Shown in pieces: positions 1 to 5,415 of a stretch of 9,335 bases of DNA. Positions within the stretch are counted from its first letter, which is position 1, and each line of letters begins with the position of its first letter. The DNA lies in contig CAZLNO010000123.1 of assembly GCA_964561005.1 (NCBI GenBank), forward strand, positions 1 to 9,335, read 5' to 3'. The notes beneath the pieces were generated by a model that saw only the letters and a program-made list of their open reading frames with translations, was not told the origin of the DNA and made no database searches. The DNA comes from CAZLNO01 sp964561005. GTDB lineage: Bacteria > Pseudomonadota > Alphaproteobacteria > Kiloniellales > Rhodovibrionaceae. The position numbers and the translations under genes are program-made.

Positions 1-18
1 GTCTCCCTTCCGTCAACA

Positions 19-33
19 GAACACAGAGCGAAC
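19..33 (-). promoter_or_regulatory. LexA (SOS) operator of alphaproteobacterial type
   Basis: The minus strand reads GTTC-GCTCTGT-GTTC, an exact match to the direct-repeat SOS box GTTC-N7-GTTC known for LexA of Alphaproteobacteria. It lies immediately downstream of the -10 box at 34-39 and covers the predicted transcription start, where a repressor would block initiation. By composition alone such an eight-base match could occur by chance in a window of this size, but its position over the start site of a strong promoter makes it more convincing. It would control the gene off the left edge, not any gene in the window. Confidence 0.55.
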
Positions 34-62
34 ATTGTGCCCGAAAGCGGCGGATGTGTCAA
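34..62 (-). promoter_or_regulatory. Leftward sigma70-like promoter for a gene off the left edge
   Basis: Read on the minus strand, positions 62-57 give a perfect -35 box TTGACA. A 17-nt spacer (56-40) follows, then a -10 box CACAAT (39-34, 4 of 6 consensus bases). Transcription would start near position 27 and run out of the window to the left. The last bases before the edge (11-1) read GGAAGGGAGAC on the minus strand, which looks like a Shine-Dalgarno sequence, so the start codon is probably a few bases beyond position 1. This stretch is clearly richer in A/T than its surroundings, as expected of a promoter. The gene itself is not visible. Confidence 0.6.
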
Positions 63-86
63 TATTCCTATGAATGGGCGCACATG

Positions 87-138
87 CCCCACCTCCCCCG
101 CAAGCGCGGGGGAGGTCGGCGCGCAGCGCCGGGTGGGG
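87..138. repeat. C/G-rich palindromic intergenic repeat, two hairpins
   Basis: There is an 11-bp perfect stem (91-101 with 106-116) around the loop AAGC. A 6-bp stem (117-122 with 126-131) around the loop GCA follows directly. The flanking C tract (87-90) and G tract (134-138) can pair around both, giving a cruciform or three-way shape. A second palindrome at 199-222 and the elements at 2382-2502 have the same flavour. This resembles dispersed small palindromic repeats common between genes in Alphaproteobacteria. No transposase is nearby. Confidence 0.7.
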
Positions 139-198
139 GCGCGGCGGTGGCGGGAGAATGGCCGGCGGCGAGTTCTGGCGCGGACACCCCCACCCCGG

Positions 199-222
199 CC
201 CTCCCCCACACGTGGGGGAGGG
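199..222. repeat. C/G-rich palindrome
   Basis: A perfect 10-bp stem (199-208 with 213-222) surrounds the loop CACG. Extra C-rich bases to the left (185-196) and G-rich bases to the right could extend it imperfectly. It shares the CCTCCCCC / GGGGGAGG arms of the element at 87-138 but lacks the second small hairpin. There is no T tract, so a classical intrinsic terminator is not supported. Confidence 0.6.
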
Positions 223-259
223 GGTGAGTGGTGCGGCGTCGATGCTCCGACCTCCCCAC

Positions 260-310
260 CCTCATCCTGAGCCTGTCGAAGCCTCATCCTGAGCCTGTCG
301 AAGGATGAGG
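260..310. repeat. 22-bp tandem repeat ending in a hairpin
   Basis: Two exact 22-bp copies lie head to tail at 260-281 and 282-303. The second copy is completed by GATGAGG, forming a 9-bp perfect stem (282-290 with 302-310) around the 11-nt loop GAGCCTGTCGA. The hairpin begins 14 nt past the stop codon of the corrinoid activator gene (which ends at 325, reading left), so it could define or protect the 3' end of that transcript. A related copy in the opposite orientation lies at 9257-9283. The motif resembles a widely dispersed proteobacterial intergenic repeat. Confidence 0.75.
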
Positions 311-324
311 CGGTGCCTGGCCCG

Positions 325-2367
325 CTACTCCGCCTCCGACTGCGCGCGGGCGCGGCGGCGGCGGCGGGCGGCGCGGTCCTCGCCGCCCTCGGGCGGGGCG
401 GCCTTTTTCGGCGCCGGCAGAGAGACCGACTTGCGCAGGCGGGCGGACGGTGCCGTGGCGTGGGGGATGCCCATGGCGTCGACGAAGTGGGCCTGGAACT
501 TGGGCTCGACCGCGGTCTCGATCTTCTCGATGCCGCGCACGACGCGCTCGATCTCGTCCCGCGCGCCCCTGTTCAGCAGCGCGATGCGCGCGCCCGTGCC
601 CGCCGCGTTGCCGGCCGAGGCCACCTTTTCCAGGTCGCAGTCGGGGATCAGGCCCAGGATCATGGCGTACTTGACGTCGATGTGGCTGCCGAAGGCGCCG
701 GCGAGGACGATGCGGTCCACCTGCTCGATGCCCAGGTGGTCCATCAGCAGCCGCGCCCCGGCATACAGCGCCGCCTTGGCGAGCTGGATGGCGCGGACGT
801 CGTTCTGGGTGACGCGGATTTCCGGCTCGCCGCGATGCAGGACGTAGGACCAGGTGCGCGCGTCGCCGACGATGCGGTCGCTCTTCGCCGCCATCGCGCC
901 GTCGATGGTGCCGTCGCCGGCGATGATGCCGGCCAGGTACATCTCCGCCAGCGCCTCGATGATGCCGGAGCCGCAGATGCCGGTGACGCCGATGCGCTTC
1001 GTCTTCTTCGCGAAGCCTTCCTCGTTGCTCCAGAGGTCGCAGCCGATGACCTTGAAGCGCGGTTCCAGCGTCTCGGGGTCGATGCGCACGCGCTCGATCG
1101 CGCCGGAGGCGGCGCGCTGGCCGCCGGAGATCTGCGCCCCCTCGAAGGCCGGGCCGGTGGGCGAGGAGGCGGCCAGCAGTCGTTCCTTGCTGCCCAGCAC
1201 GATCTCGGCGTTGGTGCCGACGTCGACGATCAGCACGATGTCGTCGGAGAGGTGCGGCGTCTCCGACAGCACCACGCCGGCGGTGTCGGCCCCGACGTGC
1301 CCGGCGATGCAGGGCAGCACGAACACCCGCGCGTTGGGATGCAGCTTCAGGTCCAGCTCGTCGGCGCGCAGCGCGGTGCCGTGGTTGGTCGCCAGCGCGA
1401 AGGGCGCGCCGCCCAGCTCCACCGGATCGACGCCGAGCAGCAGGTGGTGCATGATCGGATTGCCGACGAAGGTCGCCTCCAGGATGTCCTCGACGGCGAT
1501 GCCGGCCTCGCCCGCGCTCTCGGCCAGGAGGTCGTTCAGGGCGTCGCGCACCGCCGCCGTCATCTCGCCCGCGCCGCCCTCGTTCATCATGGCGTAGGAC
1601 ACCCGGCTCATCAGGTCCTCGCCGAAGCGGATCTGCGGGTTCATGACGCCGTTGGCGGCGACGACCTCGCCGCTCGCCAGGTCGCAGAGATGGGCGGCGA
1701 TGGTGGTGGAGCCGATGTCGACCGCGACGCCGTAGACCTTGTCGCGAAAGCCGGGCCAGGCGGCGATGATGCGCCGGTCGTCGTGGATGGCCACGGTGAC
1801 CTCCCACTTGCCGGCGCGCAGGGTCTTCTGCAGCTCCGCCAGGGTCTTGAGGTCGCAGCCCTCGATGCTCGTCAGGCCCCACTGCTCGCGCAGGGCGGCG
1901 ATCAGCCGCTCCAGGTCGCCGCTGGGGCTCTCCATCGCCGGCTCGGCCACCTCGACGAAGTAGAGCCGCACGGCGGGGTCGAGCACGATGTCGCGCACCT
2001 CGGCGCGCTTGCGCACGACCTGCTTGTGCACCTGGCTGTCGGCGGGGACGTCGATGACGACGTCGTCCAGGAGCTGCATCTGGCAGGACAGCCGCCGGCC
2101 CTCGCCGATCTTGCGCCGGGCGCGCTCGTTGTAGCGCGTCTCCACCTCGCTCCAGCCGGAGACGTGGTCGGCGCGGCTGACGATGCCGTGCTTGGCGAAC
2201 TCGCCCTGGCTGACCTTCACCTGGCAGCGCCCGCACAGGCCGCGGCCGCCGCACACCGAATCGATGTCGACCCCGAGCTGCCGGCCGGCCTGCAGCACGG
2301 TCGTGCCCTTGGGGAACCGGCCGCGCCGGCCCGAGGGCGTGAACACGATCAACGCATCGTCCGCCAT
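325..2367 (-). CDS. Corrinoid activation protein (RACo/RamA-like, 2Fe-2S ferredoxin plus ASKHA domain)
   Basis: This 680-aa protein probably reduces inactive Co(II) corrinoid on a partner methyltransferase back to Co(I), using ATP. An N-terminal plant-type ferredoxin domain (about 1-110) carries C39, C45, C48 and C95, the C-x5-C-x2-C...C pattern of a 2Fe-2S cluster. After a linker, the DUF4445/ASKHA-type domain (about 210-640) shows phosphate motifs GVAVDIGSTT (213-222) and DVGTNAEIVLG (382-392) and an adenosine-type motif LAGAFGSHID (555-564). The tail after 645 is low-complexity and Arg-rich (five arginines in a row). I chose the start at 2367 because AGGAGG (2372-2377 on the plus strand) lies 4 nt upstream; the longer frame runs into the hairpin repeats. 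The methyltransferase gene lies upstream on the same strand across a 152-nt gap. The family assignment is firm. The physiological partner (methionine synthase or another corrinoid methyltransferase) is inferred. Confidence 0.9.
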   Translation of the reverse strand: MADDALIVFTPSGRRGRFPKGTTVLQAGRQLGVDIDSVCGGRGLCGRCQVKVSQGEFAKHGIVSRADHVSGWSEVETRYNERARRKIGEGRRLSCQMQLLDDVVIDVPADSQVHKQVVRKRAEVRDIVLDPAVRLYFVEVAEPAMESPSGDLERLIAALREQWGLTSIEGCDLKTLAELQKTLRAGKWEVTVAIHDDRRIIAAWPGFRDKVYGVAVDIGSTTIAAHLCDLASGEVVAANGVMNPQIRFGEDLMSRVSYAMMNEGGAGEMTAAVRDALNDLLAESAGEAGIAVEDILEATFVGNPIMHHLLLGVDPVELGGAPFALATNHGTALRADELDLKLHPNARVFVLPCIAGHVGADTAGVVLSETPHLSDDIVLIVDVGTNAEIVLGSKERLLAASSPTGPAFEGAQISGGQRAASGAIERVRIDPETLEPRFKVIGCDLWSNEEGFAKKTKRIGVTGICGSGIIEALAEMYLAGIIAGDGTIDGAMAAKSDRIVGDARTWSYVLHRGEPEIRVTQNDVRAIQLAKAALYAGARLLMDHLGIEQVDRIVLAGAFGSHIDVKYAMILGLIPDCDLEKVASAGNAAGTGARIALLNRGARDEIERVVRGIEKIETAVEPKFQAHFVDAMGIPHATAPSARLRKSVSLPAPKKAAPPEGGEDRAARRRRRARAQSEAE

Positions 2368-2381
2368 GCTGCCTCCTGCGT

Positions 2382-2432
2382 GACGCCCCTTGCGGGGCGT
2401 CCCCCTCCCTAACCCTCCCCCAATGGGGAGGG
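2382..2432. repeat. Two palindromes in the methyltransferase-activator gap
   Basis: The first has a perfect 8-bp stem (2382-2389 with 2394-2401), loop TTGC. The second has a perfect 8-bp stem (2413-2420 with 2425-2432), loop CAAT, arms CCCTCCCC / GGGGAGGG like the elements near the left end. They sit between the end of the methyltransferase gene and the start of the activator gene. The first ends only 5 nt from the activator's AGGAGG ribosome site, so in RNA it could affect translation initiation. There is no T tract. Confidence 0.65.
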
Positions 2433-2460
2433 GACTCGATTGCGACACGCAAACGTTGTC

Positions 2461-2502
2461 GCTCCCCCCTCCGGGGGGAGCTGCCCGAAGGGCTGAGGGG
2501 GG
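2461..2502. repeat. C/G-rich palindromic repeat, double-hairpin type
   Basis: A perfect 9-bp stem (2461-2469 with 2473-2481, loop TCC) is followed by a 4-bp stem (2483-2486 with 2490-2493, loop GAA) and a G tract (2497-2502). This is the layout seen at 87-138: long C/G hairpin, short hairpin, then a G tract able to pair with the upstream C tract. It lies 18 nt past the stop codon of the minus-strand methyltransferase gene, where it could stabilise the 3' end or reduce read-through into the activator gene. Confidence 0.65.
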
Positions 2503-2519
2503 ACGCGGCGTCGGCCGCG

Positions 2520-3425
2520 TCAGGCCCGCCGCCGCCGCCGCTCGCCGCGGCCGGCGCGGGCACCCTCCTGGCCCTCGGCCGCGGGCTCGCGGAACTTCTT
2601 GATCCAGCGCAGGCAGTCCGGGTCCACCCCGCGCAGCACGTCGGAGGCCATCACGCCCACCATCTCCGGCTCGTGCAGCGGGTTCAGGATCGCCGAGGTC
2701 ATGCCCGCGCCGGCGGCCATCGCCAGGAACACCGAGTTCATGCCGTGGCGGTTGGGCAGGCCGAAGGAGATGTTGGAGGCGCCGCAGGTGCTGTTGACCT
2801 TCAGCTCGTCGCGCAGCCGGTTGAGGATGTGGAAGACCTGCTTGCCCGCGCCGTTCATGGCGCCGATCGGCATGACCAGCGGGTCGACCACGATGTCCTC
2901 CTTGGGGATGCCGTAGTCCTGGGCGCGCTCGACGATCTTCCTGGCCACCTTGAAGCGCTCGTCCGGGTCCTCGGAGATGCCGGTCTCGTCGTTGGAGATG
3001 GCGACCACCGCGGCGTTGTACTTCTTCACCAGCGGCAGCACGGCCTCCAGCCGCTCCTCCTCGCCGGTGACCGAGTTGACCAGCGCCTTGCCGTTGTAGA
3101 CCTCCAGCCCGCGCTCCAGCGCCTCGACGATGGAGGAATCGATGGCCAGCGGCACGTCCACCAGGCTCTGCACCAGCTTGATCGTGTCGGCCAGAATCGC
3201 CGGCTCGTCGGCCAGCGGAATGCCGGCGTTGACGTCCAGCATGGTCGCGCCCGCCTTGACCTGGGCCACGGCGTCCTGCTCGACGGTGGAGAAGTCGCCG
3301 TTCGCCATCTCGGCGGCCAGCTTCTTCCGGCCCGTCGGATTGATCCGCTCGCCGATGATGCAGAACGGCTGGTCGAAACCGATGACGACCTTCTTCTTGT
3401 CCGAGGTCACGACGGTGTGAGTCAT
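2520..3425 (-). CDS. Methyltetrahydrofolate:corrinoid methyltransferase (pterin-binding domain protein)
   Basis: This 301-aa protein moves the N5-methyl group of methyltetrahydrofolate to (or from) the cobalt of a corrinoid protein. It is a single pterin-binding TIM barrel of the AcsE/MtgA/MetH-pterin-domain type. Family motifs are IGERINPTGRKKL (24-36), LDVNAG (63-68), AIDSS (94-98), VVDPLVMPIG (179-188) and GASNISFGLPNR (215-226). The aspartates and asparagines in these loops are the expected pterin contacts. True dihydropteroate synthase (FolP) is less likely, given the GERINPTG and SNISFGLPNR signatures and the neighbouring corrinoid activator. Moorella AcsE is about 262 aa; the excess here is a short N-terminal extension and a disordered Arg-rich tail (281-301, ending in five arginines). 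GGGAGAG, 9 nt upstream of the start at 3425, supports that start. No corrinoid-binding or acceptor subunit is encoded alongside. The family is sure; whether it serves methionine synthesis or methylamine/betaine-type catabolism is open. Confidence 0.9.
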   Translation of the reverse strand: MTHTVVTSDKKKVVIGFDQPFCIIGERINPTGRKKLAAEMANGDFSTVEQDAVAQVKAGATMLDVNAGIPLADEPAILADTIKLVQSLVDVPLAIDSSIVEALERGLEVYNGKALVNSVTGEEERLEAVLPLVKKYNAAVVAISNDETGISEDPDERFKVARKIVERAQDYGIPKEDIVVDPLVMPIGAMNGAGKQVFHILNRLRDELKVNSTCGASNISFGLPNRHGMNSVFLAMAAGAGMTSAILNPLHEPEMVGVMASDVLRGVDPDCLRWIKKFREPAAEGQEGARAGRGERRRRRA

Positions 3426-3608
3426 GAGGGGGCGCTCTCCCTGGCGCGGCGATGCGTGTAGTGCGGCGGATACGACCTGCCTGCCGCCGCGTGGCGGCGG
3501 CGTTCCGGCTTGCCCGCCATGAAGCGGATATGCCGGCGGCGGGGCTGCTGTGCCTGCGACGTTTTTCCGCTAACCGACGCCACGGTTCCGCCGCTTTGTC
3601 CGCCGGGA
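3426..3608 (-). other. 183-nt leader/intergenic gap upstream of the methyltransferase gene
   Basis: No convincing gene is seen. It holds one perfect 8-bp hairpin (3483-3490 with 3494-3501, loop GTG on the plus strand) about 57 nt upstream of the methyltransferase start. I found no clear -35/-10 pair on the minus strand and no recognisable B12-box or SAM/SAH riboswitch core, although such elements would be plausible for this gene. The GGGAGAG ribosome site is at 3435-3441 (complement). Confidence 0.45.
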
Positions 3609-3989
3609 TCAGGCGGCCTCGTCCTTTGTCGGGGCGGCGCCATCCTGCTGGCGGCCTTCCACGGTGGGTCCATAGTAGACGGAGAGTTCGGGATACGCGA
3701 AGGTCCCGCGCTCGACGACGCCGTCCGGCCCTTTCTCGCCGCCGTGCTTCGCGGCATCCTCAGGCGACAGACGCTGCACCCAGTAGAGGTTGGCGTCACA
3801 GAAGCCGCCGCGAAAGCTGGCGGTCTCGTTGCCCATGGCGCCGCGCGCCATGCGCGCCTCCGCCGCGTCGGCCAGGACGCACGCCATCGCCGCCGTGGGC
3901 GCGCGCACGATCACGCCGTGCCAGATCCGCCGGTCCTGCCAGTGGCTGTCCGTCTTGTCGGCCACGGGAACGAAACGCCACAGCGCCAT
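3609..3989 (-). CDS. Hypothetical protein, 126 aa
   Basis: I do not recognise this family. The start MALWRFVPVADKTD at 3989 is supported by GAGGTG, 4 nt upstream; the frame stays open far upstream only because of high GC. Visible features are an aromatic N-terminal stretch (WRFVP 4-8, HWQDRRIWHGVIV 16-28), an Ala-rich probable helix (30-51), a FRGGFCDANLYWVQRL segment (59-74) with one of only two cysteines (C38, C64), an acidic/Gly linker (75-95) and a FAYPELSVYYGP segment (97-108). The tail is short and polar. There is no signal peptide or membrane segment, so it is probably a small soluble protein. Its mixed composition, with many W, Y and F residues, differs from GC-driven random frames and supports a real gene. 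It diverges from def and lies 183 nt upstream of the methyltransferase gene on the same strand; no functional link can be claimed. Confidence 0.7.
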   Translation of the reverse strand: MALWRFVPVADKTDSHWQDRRIWHGVIVRAPTAAMACVLADAAEARMARGAMGNETASFRGGFCDANLYWVQRLSPEDAAKHGGEKGPDGVVERGTFAYPELSVYYGPTVEGRQQDGAAPTKDEAA

Positions 3990-4015
3990 CGCGCACCTCG
4001 CCCTTGGACTTGCCG

Positions 4016-4106
4016 CCTTGCCGCCGCGGGCGTGGCCGCATCCACGGGCCGCGAGCAAGGAAGCCCGCCAGCCCGGCCTTGCCGCCGCGGGTGCGGCCAT
4101 CCATAG
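4016..4106. repeat. Imperfect direct repeat upstream of def
   Basis: A 15-bp block CCTTGCCGCCGCGGG occurs at 4016-4030 and again at 4077-4091, 61 bp apart. Each copy is followed by a similar G/C-rich stretch ending in CATCCA (GTGGCCGCATCCAC versus TGCGGCCATCCAT). It fills most of the gap between the divergent 126-aa gene and def. It could be a local duplication or a pair of regulator sites; the sequence does not decide. Confidence 0.45.
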
Positions 4107-4107
4107 T
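4079..4107 (+). promoter_or_regulatory. Possible def-coq9 promoter
   Basis: TTGCCG (4079-4084) and CATAGT (4102-4107) are 17 nt apart, each matching 4 of 6 consensus bases. Transcription would start near 4114 and leave a leader of about 26 nt before the def start. The -35 element lies inside the second copy of the 61-bp direct repeat. This is a weak match in GC-rich DNA and should be taken as a candidate only. Confidence 0.3.
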
Positions 4108-4139
4108 GGTTCCTGTCGATTCTGCATGTATGGCCGGTC

Positions 4140-4709
4140 ATGACGGTTTTGAAGATCGCACGAATGGGACAAGCGGTGCTCCGCCAGCGGGCGGCGCCGG
4201 TGGAATTGCCTTGCGGGCCCGAGGTCCGCCGTCTGGCGGCGGACATGATCGAGACGATGCACGACGCCGGCGGCACCGGGCTGGCGGCGCCGCAGGTCTT
4301 CGTGCCGCGGCGGCTGATCGTCTTCTTCGTCGACGGCGCGCGCGCCCGCGCCGGCGATCCCGAGGCGGAGGGCGTGCCGGTGACCGTCCTGGTCAACCCG
4401 GACTGTCGCCCGCTCGACGACGACATGGAGAGCGACTGGGAGGGCTGCCTGTCGATTCCGGGGCTGGTGGGGCGGGTACCGCGCCACAGCCGCATCCGCT
4501 ACTGGGGCGAGACCCTGGACGGCACGCCGGTGGTGCGCGAGGCGCGGGGCTTCCACGCCCGCGTGGTGCAGCACGAGATCGACCACCTGGACGGCATCCT
4601 CTATCCCCAGCGCATGACCGACCTCGCGACCCTGGCCTTCGCCAGCGAGCTGCAAGCCCCGGCGGAGACGGAGCAAACGACCGCCGCCGAACAGCGGGAG
4701 ACGGCATGA
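4140..4709 (+). CDS. def: Peptide deformylase
   Basis: This 189-aa cytosolic metalloenzyme removes the formyl group from the N-terminal methionine of new proteins. All three family motifs are intact: GTGLAAPQ (45-52), EGCLS (101-105) and QHEIDH (144-149). The metal ligands are C103, H145 and H149, and E146 is the catalytic glutamate. Length and N terminus (MTVLKIARMGQAVLRQRAAPV in family-like register) fit type I enzymes, with a polar, dispensable-looking tail after about 170. The start at 4140 has no clear Shine-Dalgarno sequence; it is chosen by homology to the usual N terminus. The stop overlaps the next start by ATGA (4706-4709), so the two genes are likely translated in a coupled way. 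Unusually, def here is paired with coq9 and not with the common partner fmt; fmt could be elsewhere. Confidence 0.95.
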   Translation: MTVLKIARMGQAVLRQRAAPVELPCGPEVRRLAADMIETMHDAGGTGLAAPQVFVPRRLIVFFVDGARARAGDPEAEGVPVTVLVNPDCRPLDDDMESDWEGCLSIPGLVGRVPRHSRIRYWGETLDGTPVVREARGFHARVVQHEIDHLDGILYPQRMTDLATLAFASELQAPAETEQTTAAEQRETA

Positions 4710-5383
4710 ACGGCGACGACATCGCGCGCCAGCGCCGGGAGCTGATGCAGGCGACTCTGGCGCACGTGGCCTTCGACGGCTGGTCCTGGCGCGCCATGCA
4801 GCAGGCGGCGGAGGATCTGGGCCTGGAGCGGGTGGAGGCGGAGAACGCCTTTCCCGACGGCCCGGCGGAGGTGCTGGAGCTGTTCTCCACCGAGGCCGAC
4901 TACGCCATGCTGGCGGCGCTGGAGGAGCGCGACCTGACGGCGATGCGGGTGCGCGACCGCGTCGCGCTCGCCGTCCGCACCCGGCTGGAACAGAACGAGC
5001 CGCACAAGGAGGCGATCCGCCGCGGGCTGTCGTTCCTGGCAATGCCGCAGTACGCGACGCTCTCGCTGCGCCTGCTCTACCGCACGGTCGACGCGATCTG
5101 GGCGGCGGCCGGCGACGCCTCGGTGGACTACAACTTCTACACCAAGCGCATCCTGCTGGCCGGGGTCTACGCCTCGACGCTGCTGTACTGGCTGGAGGAC
5201 CGCTCGGACAACCACGAGGCCACCTGGGCGTTCCTGGACCGGCGGATCGACGAGGCGCTGCGCCTGGGCGGGCGCTTCGGGCAGACGATGCGCCGCGTGA
5301 GCGAGACGCCGGAACGCCTGTCCCGCCTGCTCCCCCGCCGCCGCCCGCGCCCCGGCGACCTGGCGCGGCGGGCCAGGCGGTAG
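4706..5383 (+). CDS. coq9: COQ9 family protein, ubiquinone biosynthesis
   Basis: This 225-aa protein belongs to the COQ9 family, which in mitochondria binds lipid and presents quinone intermediates to the hydroxylase COQ7; bacterial members are typical of Alphaproteobacteria. The N-terminal part (about 1-75) looks like the TetR-like helix-turn-helix fold known for COQ9 (LAHVAFDGWSWRAMQQAAEDLG, residues 18-39). The conserved core is YNFYTKRILLAGVYASTLLY (142-161) followed by DRSDNHEATWAFLDRRID (165-182). The last 16 residues are Arg/Pro-rich and probably disordered. The start at 4706 has GGGAG (4696-4700) 5 nt upstream and overlaps the def stop by ATGA. TetR regulator is the main alternative from the N-terminal fold, but the C-terminal core is specific to COQ9. 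Whether it acts with a COQ7-type or another hydroxylase is not visible here. Confidence 0.88.
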   Translation: MNGDDIARQRRELMQATLAHVAFDGWSWRAMQQAAEDLGLERVEAENAFPDGPAEVLELFSTEADYAMLAALEERDLTAMRVRDRVALAVRTRLEQNEPHKEAIRRGLSFLAMPQYATLSLRLLYRTVDAIWAAAGDASVDYNFYTKRILLAGVYASTLLYWLEDRSDNHEATWAFLDRRIDEALRLGGRFGQTMRRVSETPERLSRLLPRRRPRPGDLARRARR

Positions 5384-5415
5384 GGATTCCAGGGCTCGGA
5401 CCCGTCGTCGGCGTT

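Noticed and set aside
313..2412. Long open frames antisense to the activator, acyl-CoA synthetase and pepF genes (also 5490-7361 plus and 7381-9180 minus)
   Set aside because: They mirror real genes in the complementary frame. Their His/Ala/Arg/Gly/Val-rich low-complexity translations are typical of GC-driven shadow frames, with no family motif.
2368..2448. Longer start of the activator gene at 2448
   Set aside because: The extra 27 residues are coded by the palindromic repeats and precede a strong AGGAGG site for the 2367 start.
2520..3425. Dihydropteroate synthase (folP) as the identity of the pterin-binding protein
   Set aside because: The GERINPTG and SNISFGLPNR motifs and the adjacent corrinoid activator fit the methyltetrahydrofolate:corrinoid methyltransferase branch instead.
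3426..3608. Cobalamin, SAM or SAH riboswitch in the methyltransferase leader
   Set aside because: Searched by eye on the minus strand; no B12-box, SAM-II or SAH core sequence was recognised, only one plain GC hairpin.
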